A stretch of 64,000 nucleotides of DNA from Streptomyces sp. AP-93 (GCF_022808175.1 NZ_JALGBX010000033.1:1-64000), one strand, 5' to 3'; positions 17,063 to 26,326 are shown, counted from the first letter of the stretch. The notes: a model not told the origin generated them from the sequence alone. Made by a program: numbers and translations.

Positions 17063-19999
17063 ATGATGCGCGATACCTCCCTCGATGTTGCTGTGGTTGG
17101 CATGGCCGCTCGCTTGCCCGGCCCAAGCGACTTCCGGCAGTGGTGGGACGGGATTGTCGAGGGCCAGACCTTCCTGGCCTCGATACCTCGTGACGCTCTA
17201 CTGCGGCGCGGCGTTCCGGCTCACCACGTGGACGACCCCGATTACGTCCCGGTTCACGGCGTACTGGAGGGAGTGGACAGGTTCGACAACGACTTCTTCC
17301 GCATAAGCCCGCGCGAGGCGGAGAGGATGGATCCGCAGCACCGACTCGCGCTCGAAGTGGCGTGGCAGGCCCTGGAGGACGCCGGTGTGCGGCCGAACGG
17401 CGGCGCACTCCGGACAGGGGTGTTCGCCTCCAGCACCGGAAGCACGTACCTGCGGTGGATTCTGGCCCGAGAGCAGCCCGATCCGGGTGCCATGGACGAT
17501 CTGATCCACGGCACCGAACCGGACTTCCTCGCCAGCCGGATCTCCTACAAACTCGGTCTCACCGGACCGGCCATGGCCGTCCAGACGGCCTGTTCCTCCT
17601 CGCTCGTCGCGGTCCACCTCGCCGTCCAGTCGCTGATCAACGGCGACTGCGAGCAGGCCGTCGTGGTCGCCACGGGCATGAACTACCCGCAGGCCGGCTA
17701 TATCCACCTGCCCGGCGGCGTCCAGTCCAGAACCGGCCGTTTGCGGCCGTTCGACAGCGAGGCCGACGGCGTCGTCGGCGGTTCCGGAGCCGCCTGTGTC
17801 GTCCTGCGCCTCCTGAGCGATGTCAACGAGGACGAGGTCGAGCCGCACGGTGTGATCCTCGGCACGGCGATCAACAACGACGGCTCCGGCAAGGCCGGTT
17901 ACTACGCGCCCTCGCTCGAAGGCCAGGAGCGCGCGATCCGTGAGGCGATCCACACCGCGGACATCGACGCCTCCACCCTCGGCTACCTGCAGATGCACGG
18001 CACCGGCACCTCGGTCGGCGACCCCCTGGAGTGGAGCGCGGCCAGCTCGGCGCTGACGGCGGAAGGTGCCGTTCCCGGGCAGATCGCGGTCGGCGCGGTC
18101 AAGGCGAACGTTGGGCACCTGGACGCATGCGCCGGTCTGGCCTCCCTGGTCACCACCCTGACAGTGCTCAAGACCGGTACGGTGCCTCCCATCGCCGGTT
18201 TCCGCGAGCTCAACCCCCTCATCGCCGACCCGGCGTCGCCGCTCTTCGTCCCGGACGGGGCGACGCCCTGGACCGCTGCGCAGCCCCGCCGGGCCGGGAT
18301 CAGCGCCTTCGGCATCGGCGGCACCAACGCGCACGTCATCGTGGAGGCCGCGCGCCGGTCGCCCGAGACCGCCGAGGCCCCCCGGTCCGACAGCACGGAC
18401 GGTCCCCTCGTCCTGCCCGTGTCCGCCGCGAGTGCCGACGCCCTGACCCGTACCGCCGAGGCACTCGCCGACTGGCTCGACGCCGAGAAGCCCGCGCTCG
18501 CTGAGGTGGCGCGGACCCTGGTGACGGGCCGCGCCGAGCTGAACCACCGGCGGGCCGTCGTCGCGTCCACCGTCCAGGAGGCCGCGAGCCTGCTGCGCCG
18601 GCGGCCGGACGAGGCTCCGCAGCCGACGACGACCCCGCCGCTGATCTTCGTCTTCCCCGGCCAGGGGGCGCAGCGCCCCGGCATGGCGAAGGCCTACCAG
18701 CAAGTGCTGCCGGGGTTCTCCGCCGCGCTCGACTCGGTGCTCCGGGCCCTGCCGCTCCCCCTGCGGGACCGCGTGGGCCGGGCCCTCAACGACAGCGAGT
18801 TCCCGGCGGACCAGCTCGACCAGACCGAGCTCGCCCAGCCCGCCGTCTTCTGCCTCCAGGTCGCGGCCGTGTCCGCGCTGCGCGAGCTCGGCGTGAAGCC
18901 GTCCGCCGTCCTCGGGCACAGCCTCGGCGAACTGGCCGCAGCCACGGCGGCCGGGGTGCTCGACGTCGGCGCGGCCGTCGCCTTCGTGGTCGAGCGCGGC
19001 AAGGCGATGCAGGCGTGCCCGCCGGGCAGGATGCTGGCGCTCGCCTGCTCCGAGAGCCAGGCTCGGGAGCTCATCGCGGGCACGGAGCTGGAGATCGCGG
19101 CCGTGAACGGCCCCGACGCGTGTGTCTTCGCGGGAACGGAGGAGGAGATCCAGCTGCTCTCCGAGCGCGTCGACGCCGGGACGTTCCAGCGCGTCCTGCG
19201 GACGACCCGGGGCTTCCACAGCCGGCTCGTCGACCCGGCGCTGGACGCGCTGCGGGACGCCGTGTCCGGGCTCACGAACCTGCCCGCGACATGTGTCTTC
19301 GCCTCCGGGCTCCGCGCGGGCGTGTCCGAGGTCGGCGAGGTCCCGGACCCGGTCACGTGGGTCGACGCGGCCCGGTCCGAGGTGCGCTTCGGGGACGCCC
19401 TCGCGGCCCTGGCGGTACTTTTCCCGGGCGCGGTCGCCGTCGAGATCGGCCCCGGGCGGCCCCTGGCCTCCCTCCTGGAGGCGGCGGACCTGCGGACGGC
19501 CGCGCTCGGCTCGCCCAAGCCGGAGACGTCCGAGCTCGCCCTGCGGACCGGGCTCGCGGACCTGTGGGCCGGCGGGTACCCCGTCGCGCTCGCCGACCTC
19601 ACTCCCCCGGCCCGCGCCGTCCACCTGCCCGCCTATCCGTTCGCCGGGCCCCGGCACGTCCCGCAGGTGGCCGCCGACGCCCCCGTCATCACGACGGCGG
19701 GTGCCTCCACGGGCACCCCCGCGACCGGTGCGGCCGAGGCCGGGCAGCCGGCCGAGCCGGTCATGACGGATCCCGCCACCCTCGTCCGGACGAGTTGGCG
19801 TGAACTCTTCGGTCACGAGAACCTGACCGACTCGACCGACTTCTTCGACGCCGGAGGCGATTCCCTCCTCATCACCCGGTTGGTCAGAAAGCTCAACCAG
19901 GCCCTCGGCATCCGGATCCCCGTCCGCGATCTGCTGCGCGCGCGGACGCTCGGCGGACACGTCACCGTCGTTGCCGAAACGCTGCAGAAGCAGGACTGA
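17063..19999 (+). CDS. Type I polyketide synthase module, KS-AT-ACP
   Basis: 978 residues. Ketosynthase about 7-430 with active-site Cys177 in TACSSSL and the His residues in HGTGTSVGDP (about 312) and NVGHLDACAG (about 350). Acyltransferase about 530-830 with GHSLGE (nucleophile near 620) and the downstream GFHS, closer to malonyl- than methylmalonyl-type signatures. Carrier domain about 890-960 with GGDSLL (Ser near 933). No ketoreductase, dehydratase or TE. It should add one unreduced C2 unit, giving a beta-keto product. It faces the NRPS gene across a shared promoter; an NRPS amino acid extended by malonate is the simplest reading. Confidence 0.93.
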   Translation: MMRDTSLDVAVVGMAARLPGPSDFRQWWDGIVEGQTFLASIPRDALLRRGVPAHHVDDPDYVPVHGVLEGVDRFDNDFFRISPREAERMDPQHRLALEVAWQALEDAGVRPNGGALRTGVFASSTGSTYLRWILAREQPDPGAMDDLIHGTEPDFLASRISYKLGLTGPAMAVQTACSSSLVAVHLAVQSLINGDCEQAVVVATGMNYPQAGYIHLPGGVQSRTGRLRPFDSEADGVVGGSGAACVVLRLLSDVNEDEVEPHGVILGTAINNDGSGKAGYYAPSLEGQERAIREAIHTADIDASTLGYLQMHGTGTSVGDPLEWSAASSALTAEGAVPGQIAVGAVKANVGHLDACAGLASLVTTLTVLKTGTVPPIAGFRELNPLIADPASPLFVPDGATPWTAAQPRRAGISAFGIGGTNAHVIVEAARRSPETAEAPRSDSTDGPLVLPVSAASADALTRTAEALADWLDAEKPALAEVARTLVTGRAELNHRRAVVASTVQEAASLLRRRPDEAPQPTTTPPLIFVFPGQGAQRPGMAKAYQQVLPGFSAALDSVLRALPLPLRDRVGRALNDSEFPADQLDQTELAQPAVFCLQVAAVSALRELGVKPSAVLGHSLGELAAATAAGVLDVGAAVAFVVERGKAMQACPPGRMLALACSESQARELIAGTELEIAAVNGPDACVFAGTEEEIQLLSERVDAGTFQRVLRTTRGFHSRLVDPALDALRDAVSGLTNLPATCVFASGLRAGVSEVGEVPDPVTWVDAARSEVRFGDALAALAVLFPGAVAVEIGPGRPLASLLEAADLRTAALGSPKPETSELALRTGLADLWAGGYPVALADLTPPARAVHLPAYPFAGPRHVPQVAADAPVITTAGASTGTPATGAAEAGQPAEPVMTDPATLVRTSWRELFGHENLTDSTDFFDAGGDSLLITRLVRKLNQALGIRIPVRDLLRARTLGGHVTVVAETLQKQD

Positions 20000-20198
20000 T
20001 GCGATAACTCCCTTACTTTTCCGAGGAGTTCCGAACAGCCGTTGCCCGCGCCCCATCGCGCGGGCGACGGCGGCCCCGGACGTGCGCGCGCACTCCATGA
20101 ACAAGCGTCAAACGGTCCTCTTCGTTCCGCTTCAACTGGCCTTACCCGCAGCCAAATTGACCGCTACCGTTCACTCACCCCTATGGTTGAATGCCCCC
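20000..20198 (+). promoter_or_regulatory. Gap before the transporter gene, possible promoter
   Basis: 199 bp without a gene. TTGACC at 20157 and TATGGT at 20182 with a 19-bp spacer could form a weak promoter ending just before the ATG at 20199, which would make a nearly leaderless transcript. No terminator hairpin after the PKS gene was evident. Confidence 0.3.
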
Positions 20199-21485
20199 AT
20201 GACGGGTCAAGATCAAACTCAGCCACGAGTCCAGGTTGGTCGGGGAGAGCTTCTCCGTCAGCCGCAGTTCCGGATCCTGTTGCTCGCCCGAAGCATCTCG
20301 TTCTTCGGTGACTCACTCGCCCCGATCGCCATACCCTTCGCGGTGCTCGCCGCCGGGGGCAGCGCGGTCGACGTCGGCATCGTCCTCGGCGCGGGCACCG
20401 TGACCAACCTGATCCTCCTCCTGACGGCCGGAGTCATCGCCGACCGCATGCCCCGGCGTCTCCTGCTCATCACGAGCGACGCGCTCCAGGGCGTCGTCAT
20501 GACGGCGATGTGCGTCGTCCTGCTGACGGACAACTACTCCCTCTGGCTGCTGGTCGTCCTGCAAGTCCTCTTCGGCGCCGGCATGGCGCTCAACATGCCC
20601 GCGTTCACGGGCATCATGCCGCAGGTCATCGACCCGTCCCACGTCCAGGCGGCGAACGGGCTGCTGTCCGTCACGCAGTCCGCGGCCCAGATCGGCGGCC
20701 CGGCCTTCGCCGGCATCCTCGTGGCCGCCGGGAGCCCCGGCATCGCGCTCGGGGTCGACGCCGCCACCTTCTTCGTCTCGGCGCTCCTGCTCCTCGGACT
20801 GCGCGTCTCCACCGAACGCGCAGCCGAGCCGATGCACTTCCTCCGCGACCTGAAGGAAGGCTGGCAGGAGATGACCCGCCGCCGCTGGTACTGGGTCAGT
20901 CTGCTGTGCCACTCCGGCTGCAACTTCTCGATCGGCGTCTTCTCGGTCCTCGGCCCCGTCATCGTCAGCGGGAACGGCGGCGCGACGGGCTGGGGCCTGA
21001 TCAGCACCGCGGGCGCGATCGGCAGCCTCATCGGCGGCGTGGTCGTCATGAGGCTGTGGCTGCGCCGCCCGATCGTCTACGGCAACCTGGCCGTGGTCCT
21101 CTACGCGCCGAGCCTGCTGCTGCTCGTCCAGCCCTCGCCGGTCTGGGCCATCATGATCGGCGCCGGAGTCGCGGCCTTCGCCATCTCGATCCTCAACGGC
21201 GCCTGGAACTCCGCGGTCCAGCAGCTGATCCCGGAGGCGATCCTCTCGCGGCTCTCCTCCTACGACTGGCTCATCTCCTTCGCGACCCTCCCCCTCGGCT
21301 ACACGCTCGCCGGGCCCCTGTCGGAGGCGTTCGGCCAGTCCAACGTCCTGGTCGCAAGCGCGCTCCTGCTGGCCCTGCCTTGCGCGCTCACCGTCCTCGA
21401 CCCGACCATCCGCGGGGTCCGCGCCGACCGCAACGGACAGATCATCAAGGGCGAGCCCATCGCCGAGCCCGTCAAGGCAGTTTGA
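20199..21485 (+). CDS. MFS efflux transporter
   Basis: A 428-residue membrane protein with about 12 predicted hydrophobic segments, typical of the MFS_3/enterobactin-exporter (EntS)-like branch. The ATG at 20199 is preferred because the first transmembrane helix (ILLLARSISFFGDSLAPIAIPFAVL) then starts near residue 25; the frame is open further upstream but in low-quality coding sequence. The loop between helices 2 and 3 reads GVIADRMPRR, a variant of the MFS motif A. Probably exports the cluster product and contributes to self-protection. Followed after 12 bp by the HAD gene. Confidence 0.88.
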   Translation: MTGQDQTQPRVQVGRGELLRQPQFRILLLARSISFFGDSLAPIAIPFAVLAAGGSAVDVGIVLGAGTVTNLILLLTAGVIADRMPRRLLLITSDALQGVVMTAMCVVLLTDNYSLWLLVVLQVLFGAGMALNMPAFTGIMPQVIDPSHVQAANGLLSVTQSAAQIGGPAFAGILVAAGSPGIALGVDAATFFVSALLLLGLRVSTERAAEPMHFLRDLKEGWQEMTRRRWYWVSLLCHSGCNFSIGVFSVLGPVIVSGNGGATGWGLISTAGAIGSLIGGVVVMRLWLRRPIVYGNLAVVLYAPSLLLLVQPSPVWAIMIGAGVAAFAISILNGAWNSAVQQLIPEAILSRLSSYDWLISFATLPLGYTLAGPLSEAFGQSNVLVASALLLALPCALTVLDPTIRGVRADRNGQIIKGEPIAEPVKAV

Positions 21486-21497
21486 GGAAGGCCGCTC

Positions 21498-22160
21498 ATG
21501 ACACCCTTCGCGGTATTCGATCTCGACGACACACTGGTGGACTACGCGGGCTCCATCGACGCCACCTTCGTCGCCCTCGCCGAGGAGCGCGGACTCGGGC
21601 CGGAGGGACTGGAGTTCCTTCGTGCCGAGCAGGAGAAGCCCGGCACCCCCGAGGAGTCCTGGAAGGCGATAGCCGACCGCTTCGGCTTCCCGGAGTCGCC
21701 CGAGGAGCTCACCCGCGCCTTCGCCGACCGCCTGCCGGCGCTCTGCCGTCCGTACGAGGGGGCCATCGAGGGCCTGCGCGCGCTGCGCGCGGCGGGCTGG
21801 CGCCTCGCGCTGCTGACGAACGGCTCGGAGCCCGCGCAGCGCATCAAGATGAGCACCGGCTTCGAGGGCCTCTTCGACGCGCACTGCTTCACCGACGAGG
21901 AGACCGCCCGCAAGCCCGACCCCAGCGTGTTCCACCTCGTCGCCGAGCGCACCGGGGCCGAGCTGGAGGGGGCGTGGATGGTCGGCGACTCGCTGAGCGC
22001 CGACATCGCCGGAGGCGCCGCCGTCGGCATGCGCACCCTGTGGGTCTCCGGGGGCCGCGCCCCGCGCGCCGGAGGTCCGACGCCGGACATCACCGTGCCG
22101 GTGATCGCGGAGGCCTTTCCCCTTCTTCTGCGCCTCGACGCGCATTCCCTGAGCAACTGA
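21498..22160 (+). CDS. HAD-superfamily hydrolase (phosphatase)
   Basis: 220 residues. Motif I is DLDDTLVDY near the N-terminus, motif II is LLTNGS, and motif III/IV is KPDPSVF with MVGDSLSADIAGG. The cap is the alpha-helical type of haloacid dehalogenase/phosphoglycolate phosphatase relatives. It probably removes phosphate from a small metabolite, perhaps a phosphosugar or a phosphorylated intermediate made by the cluster's kinases. The Shine-Dalgarno GAGGAAGG lies directly upstream, and the gene is in one operon with the MFS and TauD genes. Confidence 0.85.
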   Translation: MTPFAVFDLDDTLVDYAGSIDATFVALAEERGLGPEGLEFLRAEQEKPGTPEESWKAIADRFGFPESPEELTRAFADRLPALCRPYEGAIEGLRALRAAGWRLALLTNGSEPAQRIKMSTGFEGLFDAHCFTDEETARKPDPSVFHLVAERTGAELEGAWMVGDSLSADIAGGAAVGMRTLWVSGGRAPRAGGPTPDITVPVIAEAFPLLLRLDAHSLSN

Positions 22161-22198
22161 CCCCTCATCCGACCGACAACCGATGGAGTTCGACAGCC

Positions 22199-23125
22199 GT
22201 GTCATTGTTGGACAGTGAGTTCACCGAAGCGGAAACCCGTGTCGGGCCGATCGTGGTCCGCCGGCTGACCGGATACATCGGCGCCGAGCTGGAGGGCGTG
22301 GACGCCTCCGCGCCGCTTTCCGAAGAGGCCGTGGCGACCGTGCGCTCGGCACTGCTCGCCCACAAGGTGATCTTCATGCGGGGCCAGAGCCTCGATTACG
22401 AGAGCCTCAGCGCCTTCGCCGGTCAATTCGGCCCGCTCACTCCCGGGCACCCCATCTACCAGGCGCCTGCCGACCAGCCGCACGTGCGCGTGATGGACTC
22501 CCGGGGTGACGGCACCCGGGCGAACTACTGGCACACCGACCTCACCTTCATCGAGGCGCCGCCGGCCTTCGCGTTCCTGCACAACATCGTCTGCCCGCCG
22601 GTCGGCGGCGACACGATCTGGGCCAACACGGCCGCCGCCTACGAGGCGCTGCCGCCGGAGCTCAGGGCGCTGGCGAACGACATGCGCGTGGTGCACTCCA
22701 ACAACTCGGACTACACCGAGGCCACGTACGCGCACAACCCGAGGGCCCGCGCCGAGTACATCAGCCACACCATCGAGGCGAACCACCCGGCCGTGCGGGT
22801 CCACCCCGAGACGGGCGAGCCGAGCCTGCTGCTCGGCGGTTTCGCGCGGTCCGTCGCCGGTCACCGCCCGCGTGCGGGCCGCGACGTCATCGGCGTCCTG
22901 GAGGACTACGCCACCCAGCCGGAGTTCACCGTCCGCTGGAAGTGGCAGGCCGGCGACGTGGCCATCTGGGACAACCAGGCGACCATGCACTACGCCGTCC
23001 TGGACTACGGCACGCAGCACCGCAGCGGCATCCGGGTGACGGTGCAGGGCGAGGCTCCCGTCGGGCTCGACGGCCGGAAGGGGTTCGCGCTCTCCTTGCC
23101 CCTCGACCCGGCCGCCGATGCCTGA
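22199..23125 (+). CDS. TauD/TfdA-family Fe(II)/2-oxoglutarate dioxygenase
   Basis: 308 residues from GTG 22199. The iron triad is clear: His112 and Asp114 in YWHTDLTF, and His264 in NQATMHYAV, with Arg275 or Arg279 for 2-oxoglutarate. The overall match to taurine/alkylsulfonate dioxygenases is strong (RGQSLDYESLSAFAGQFG; HPAVRVHPETGEPSL). In biosynthetic clusters such enzymes usually hydroxylate amino acids or sugars, or oxidatively cleave side chains. The gene ends 13 bp before the stop of the convergent PIG-L gene. Confidence 0.9.
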   Translation: MSLLDSEFTEAETRVGPIVVRRLTGYIGAELEGVDASAPLSEEAVATVRSALLAHKVIFMRGQSLDYESLSAFAGQFGPLTPGHPIYQAPADQPHVRVMDSRGDGTRANYWHTDLTFIEAPPAFAFLHNIVCPPVGGDTIWANTAAAYEALPPELRALANDMRVVHSNNSDYTEATYAHNPRARAEYISHTIEANHPAVRVHPETGEPSLLLGGFARSVAGHRPRAGRDVIGVLEDYATQPEFTVRWKWQAGDVAIWDNQATMHYAVLDYGTQHRSGIRVTVQGEAPVGLDGRKGFALSLPLDPAADA

Positions 23126-23138
23126 TGCCTCCTGGAGG

Positions 23139-23909
23139 TCAGCCCGCCGAGGGACGCCAGACGACCTCCAGGGCGAGGAGGCCGTCGACCCCGAGCAGGG
23201 GCCGGGGAACGGCCACCTCGTCCATGCACGCCACCAGCGACAGCTGCGAGGCGTGACACAGCACGGCACGACGCTTGGCCTCCCACAGCTTCCCGGTGAC
23301 CGGGACGCCGCGCGGGAGGTCGAGCCCGTGCCCGTACCGCTGCCCGAGCTCCGTCACCTCGGACGGCCACGCCTCCGGCGAGGTGAGGTACGCGCCTCCC
23401 TCGTCGGCGTAACCGGGCAGGGCCGCGGTGTACGGCAGGTCGGCGTAGAAGTACGGGCGGATGCCGCCGTCCGTCCCGAGCGCGGCTATCGCCTGGTCAC
23501 GGACGCGGGCGTGGTCCGGCTGGTTGATCCCCGCGGGCAGGTAGAGGTCGGCCGTCGCGGCGACCTGGCGGACCAGCTCGTCCAGGCCGACGAGCGGCTC
23601 GGCCTTCTCCCGGTAGGGGCCGTCCGGGTTCGCCAGGAGGATCTGGTCGGCGCCGAGCGCCTTACAGGCGAGGGCGTCCTCCCGTACCCGCGTGTCGTAG
23701 GCGTCCTCGGCCGCCGGGAATCCGCAGTCGTAGTCCCACTCCGACACCTCCACCCCGGCCGGCGGCCGACCACCGTGCACCGTCACGACGGCGACCGGTC
23801 CGGGCGCGGCCTGAAGAACCCCGCCCAGCGACAGGGCGGCATCGTCGAAATGCGGCGACACCACGACCGTTCGATAGCGGCTGAGATCCATGCTCGGGGC
23901 ACTCATCAT
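23139..23909 (-). CDS. PIG-L/LmbE-family deacetylase
   Basis: 256 residues. The zinc motif is SPHFDDAAL near residues 18-26 (His20, Asp23), matching the PHPDD(E/A) site, with the distal His in QPDHARVRD. The family removes N-acetyl groups from GlcNAc-type sugars (MshB, teicoplanin deacetylase, PIG-L). Starts at 23909 or, with better Shine-Dalgarno spacing, at the next codon. It diverges from the glycosyltransferase gene across 84 bp. Together they suggest transfer of N-acetylhexosamine followed by deacetylation, as for several glycosylated antibiotics; this is inference from context. Confidence 0.87.
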   Translation of the reverse strand: MMSAPSMDLSRYRTVVVSPHFDDAALSLGGVLQAAPGPVAVVTVHGGRPPAGVEVSEWDYDCGFPAAEDAYDTRVREDALACKALGADQILLANPDGPYREKAEPLVGLDELVRQVAATADLYLPAGINQPDHARVRDQAIAALGTDGGIRPYFYADLPYTAALPGYADEGGAYLTSPEAWPSEVTELGQRYGHGLDLPRGVPVTGKLWEAKRRAVLCHASQLSLVACMDEVAVPRPLLGVDGLLALEVVWRPSAG

Positions 23910-23993
23910 TGACTCCGGATTCGGTCATCGGCTTTGGACAGCTGATTCTACTCACCGCTCCACACACAACAGCGGCTAGACGAGAGAGAATTG
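23910..23993. promoter_or_regulatory. Divergent promoter region between deacetylase and glycosyltransferase
   Basis: 84 bp between divergent starts. A GAGAGAG ribosome-binding site precedes the glycosyltransferase ATG. Exact promoter boxes were not resolved. Confidence 0.4.
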
Positions 23994-25145
23994 ATGAAAC
24001 TCAGCGTATGCATACCCTATAAGGCGCGACTGGACAATCTCCGTATCGCGCTCGAAGCTCTGGCACACCAGACGATGGACTCCTCCGAGTTCGAGGTCGT
24101 CATCGGCGCAATGGAATACAGCACCGATCTGACGGAACTGTGCGCCGAGTTCGACGGCCGTCTGGACATCATCACGGTGAACTCGTCGCGGGAATTCCAC
24201 ATTCCGCTGGCGCGCAACCTCGCCATGCGCAGCGCGACCGGAGAGGTCGTCGTCCAGATGGACGCCGATACCCTGCTCCCGCCGTCGGCGCTGCGCGACC
24301 TGTTCGACCGGCACTTCGCCTTCGGGCAGCAGATCTGCGTGATCGGGCAGGTCGTCGGCTACGCGAACAACGAGGACGGCCAGGTCGAGACCGTCGAACT
24401 GCGGTCGTACGGCGACCATCTCGCCGCCCTCGAAGAGCTCGCCTCGGCGCCCGGCTGGCCGGCCGACCCGCGCTTCCAGGTCCCCCACAACATCCCGTGG
24501 GCCTTCGCCTGGACCGGTCTCATCGCCGTCCCGAGGGCGGCCGTCGTCGCCCGGAACCTGTACTTCGACGAGACCTTCCGCGGCTGGGGCGTGGACGACC
24601 TGGAGTGGGGCTTCAGGGTCTGCGCCAGCGGTCTGCCCATCACCCTGTCCCCCCAGGTGTACGCGCTCCACCTGCCGCACACCCGGGACGCACTGGCCAA
24701 CCAGCGGACGGAGGAGCGGAACTACGAACGCTTCCTCGCCAAGTGGCCGCTCCGGGATGTGGAGTTGTGCCGGTTCATCGGTGACACGCGCGCCAACTCG
24801 GCATGGCCGGAGTACCTGGACGCGCTGGCCACCGCCGGTGGCGCCGCGACGCTCGGCGTGGCCGTGGGCGCGGTCAAGGGCGAGCGGTCGGCCCGCTTCG
24901 GCGTCCCGCTCGACCGGGCCGGCAAGCCGCTGGACGACGGGTACACCACGGGCTTCGACGCCCCCGAGAACGTCACCGTCCTCCCGCTGACCGGGCTTTC
25001 GACGCCCTTCCGCACGGAGGAGTTCGCGACCGTGTGGCTGGAGGAATCCCTCCAGCGGCTGCCGGAGCCGTACCGGTCGGGTGTGGTCACGGAGGCGGAG
25101 CGGGTGACGCGCTCGGGGAACGTGAGGGCCCGATCAGCGGCGTGA
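23994..25145 (+). CDS. Family 2 glycosyltransferase with GT7-like C-terminal segment
   Basis: 383 residues starting at ATG 23994. The GT-A start SVCIPYKARLDNLRIALEAL is followed by the metal-binding DAD in VQMDADTLLP and the acceptor-side signature RGWGVDDLEWGFR, as in glyco_transf_7C domains. Such enzymes use UDP-activated GlcNAc, GalNAc or Gal. It is soluble, without transmembrane segments. The target may be the peptide-polyketide core or an intermediate. The last 80 residues have no obvious motif. Ends 8 bp before the stop of the convergent kinase gene. Confidence 0.86.
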   Translation: MKLSVCIPYKARLDNLRIALEALAHQTMDSSEFEVVIGAMEYSTDLTELCAEFDGRLDIITVNSSREFHIPLARNLAMRSATGEVVVQMDADTLLPPSALRDLFDRHFAFGQQICVIGQVVGYANNEDGQVETVELRSYGDHLAALEELASAPGWPADPRFQVPHNIPWAFAWTGLIAVPRAAVVARNLYFDETFRGWGVDDLEWGFRVCASGLPITLSPQVYALHLPHTRDALANQRTEERNYERFLAKWPLRDVELCRFIGDTRANSAWPEYLDALATAGGAATLGVAVGAVKGERSARFGVPLDRAGKPLDDGYTTGFDAPENVTVLPLTGLSTPFRTEEFATVWLEESLQRLPEPYRSGVVTEAERVTRSGNVRARSAA

Positions 25146-25153
25146 TGGCCCGA

Positions 25154-26149
25154 TCAGTGGCGTGGCACCGCGCCCCGGGCGACGGCCCGCCGTACCGCCT
25201 GCTCCGGCTCGGGACCGGCACCCAGCCGGTCGAGTCCGAGCAGGACGGCGCCCGTCAGGGGGTCGGTGTCGGTCACGACGACCGTCGAGGAGGGCGAGAA
25301 CGCCGCGACGCCCTCCTCGATCACCGACAGCAGGACGGGGTTGCGCGCGGCCAGCACGCTCCCGCCGAGGACCACCGTCGTCCCCCGCTCCGTGACGCCG
25401 AGTCGCTCCATGGCCACCCGGGTCATGGAGCAGACCTCCTCGCCCTGCCTGCGGACGAGTTCCGTCGCCACCGGATCGCCCTTCGTGGCGACGTCGAGCA
25501 GGACGGGCGTGCAGTGGCGCACGTCGAGGGAGGTGAGCCGGTCGTCGCGCAGCCGGAGGGCCACCTCCCGCATCGAGCCGAGGCCGAGATGGTCGAGCAG
25601 GGCCCGGACCAGCTCCGTCGGCTCGCCCCTGCCGTCCTCGGCCCGCATCGCGTGCCACAGGGCGGCCATGCCCAGGTCGTTGCCGCCGCCCCAGTCACCG
25701 GACCGGTCCCCGAACGCGAGGAACCGGGCCTGCCGTCCGTCCGCCCCGACACCGACGCAGTTGATGCCGGTGCCGCAGACCACCGCGACCCCCTCGCCCG
25801 GCACGCCGGCGCGCAGCACCGCCAGGGTGTCGTTCCGCACCAGCACGTCGCCCGCCCAGGGCTTCGTCCGCAGCAGGGCGGCGAACTCGTCCTCCTCCTC
25901 GGGGAGATCAAGATGCGCCATACAGGCACTGACGACGGTACGCTCGTCAGTGCCGCCGACCCGGACGACGAGGTCCTCCAGGCGATCGAGCCACACGGAC
26001 CTCGGCTCGTCCTCCCGCATGCCGGCGCCGCGGGCGGTCGCCAGGACGGTCCCCCGCGCGTCGACGAGAGCCACGTCCGTCTTCGTTCCCCCCGCGTCTA
26101 TGCCGATTACCTTGCTGAATTCGGCGGGGTGCTGCAGCGGTTGGGGCAC
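25154..26149 (-). CDS. BadF/BadG-type sugar kinase (N-acetylglucosamine kinase-like)
   Basis: 331 residues from GTG 26149, which has a GAGGATGG ribosome-binding site; longer starts would add an unrelated N-terminus. ASKHA-fold motifs: phosphate-1 VIGIDAGGTKTDVALVD, a phosphate-2 segment VAVVCGTGINCVG, and adenosine motif VLGGSVL. The closest family role is phosphorylation of GlcNAc or glucosamine. In the cluster it may feed an aminosugar into UDP-sugar for the neighbouring glycosyltransferase, or phosphorylate and silence the product. Divergent from the ribosomal protection gene. Confidence 0.85.
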   Translation of the reverse strand: MPQPLQHPAEFSKVIGIDAGGTKTDVALVDARGTVLATARGAGMREDEPRSVWLDRLEDLVVRVGGTDERTVVSACMAHLDLPEEEDEFAALLRTKPWAGDVLVRNDTLAVLRAGVPGEGVAVVCGTGINCVGVGADGRQARFLAFGDRSGDWGGGNDLGMAALWHAMRAEDGRGEPTELVRALLDHLGLGSMREVALRLRDDRLTSLDVRHCTPVLLDVATKGDPVATELVRRQGEEVCSMTRVAMERLGVTERGTTVVLGGSVLAARNPVLLSVIEEGVAAFSPSSTVVVTDTDPLTGAVLLGLDRLGAGPEPEQAVRRAVARGAVPRH

Positions 26150-26326
26150 GGAACCATCCTCGTGGGAGTCGCGGGAGATCGATGGCGGTTCCGGCGGACA
26201 CGGGAAGAGGAAGAAGAGAGAATCCGGAACCACCCACACACTACGGAAGCCGGAAGCCCGTCAGCGAGCAACTATCCTTGTCCTGAAGACATGTGACTGC
26301 CAGTTCACATCCATCGATGGAGCTTT
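26150..26326. promoter_or_regulatory. Divergent control region of the kinase and the resistance GTPase, with operator-like inverted repeat
   Basis: 177 bp between divergent starts. An inverted repeat ATGTGA-N8-TCACAT lies at 26291-26310, ending 16 nt before the ATG of the resistance gene, where it could be an operator or a translational hairpin. A purine-rich run at about 26204-26222 serves neither start directly. The Shine-Dalgarno GGAG sits at 26319-26322. Confidence 0.5.

Noticed and set aside
17198..20104. Very long frame opposite the PKS gene
   Set aside because: Antisense shadow of the PKS coding sequence with no domain content.
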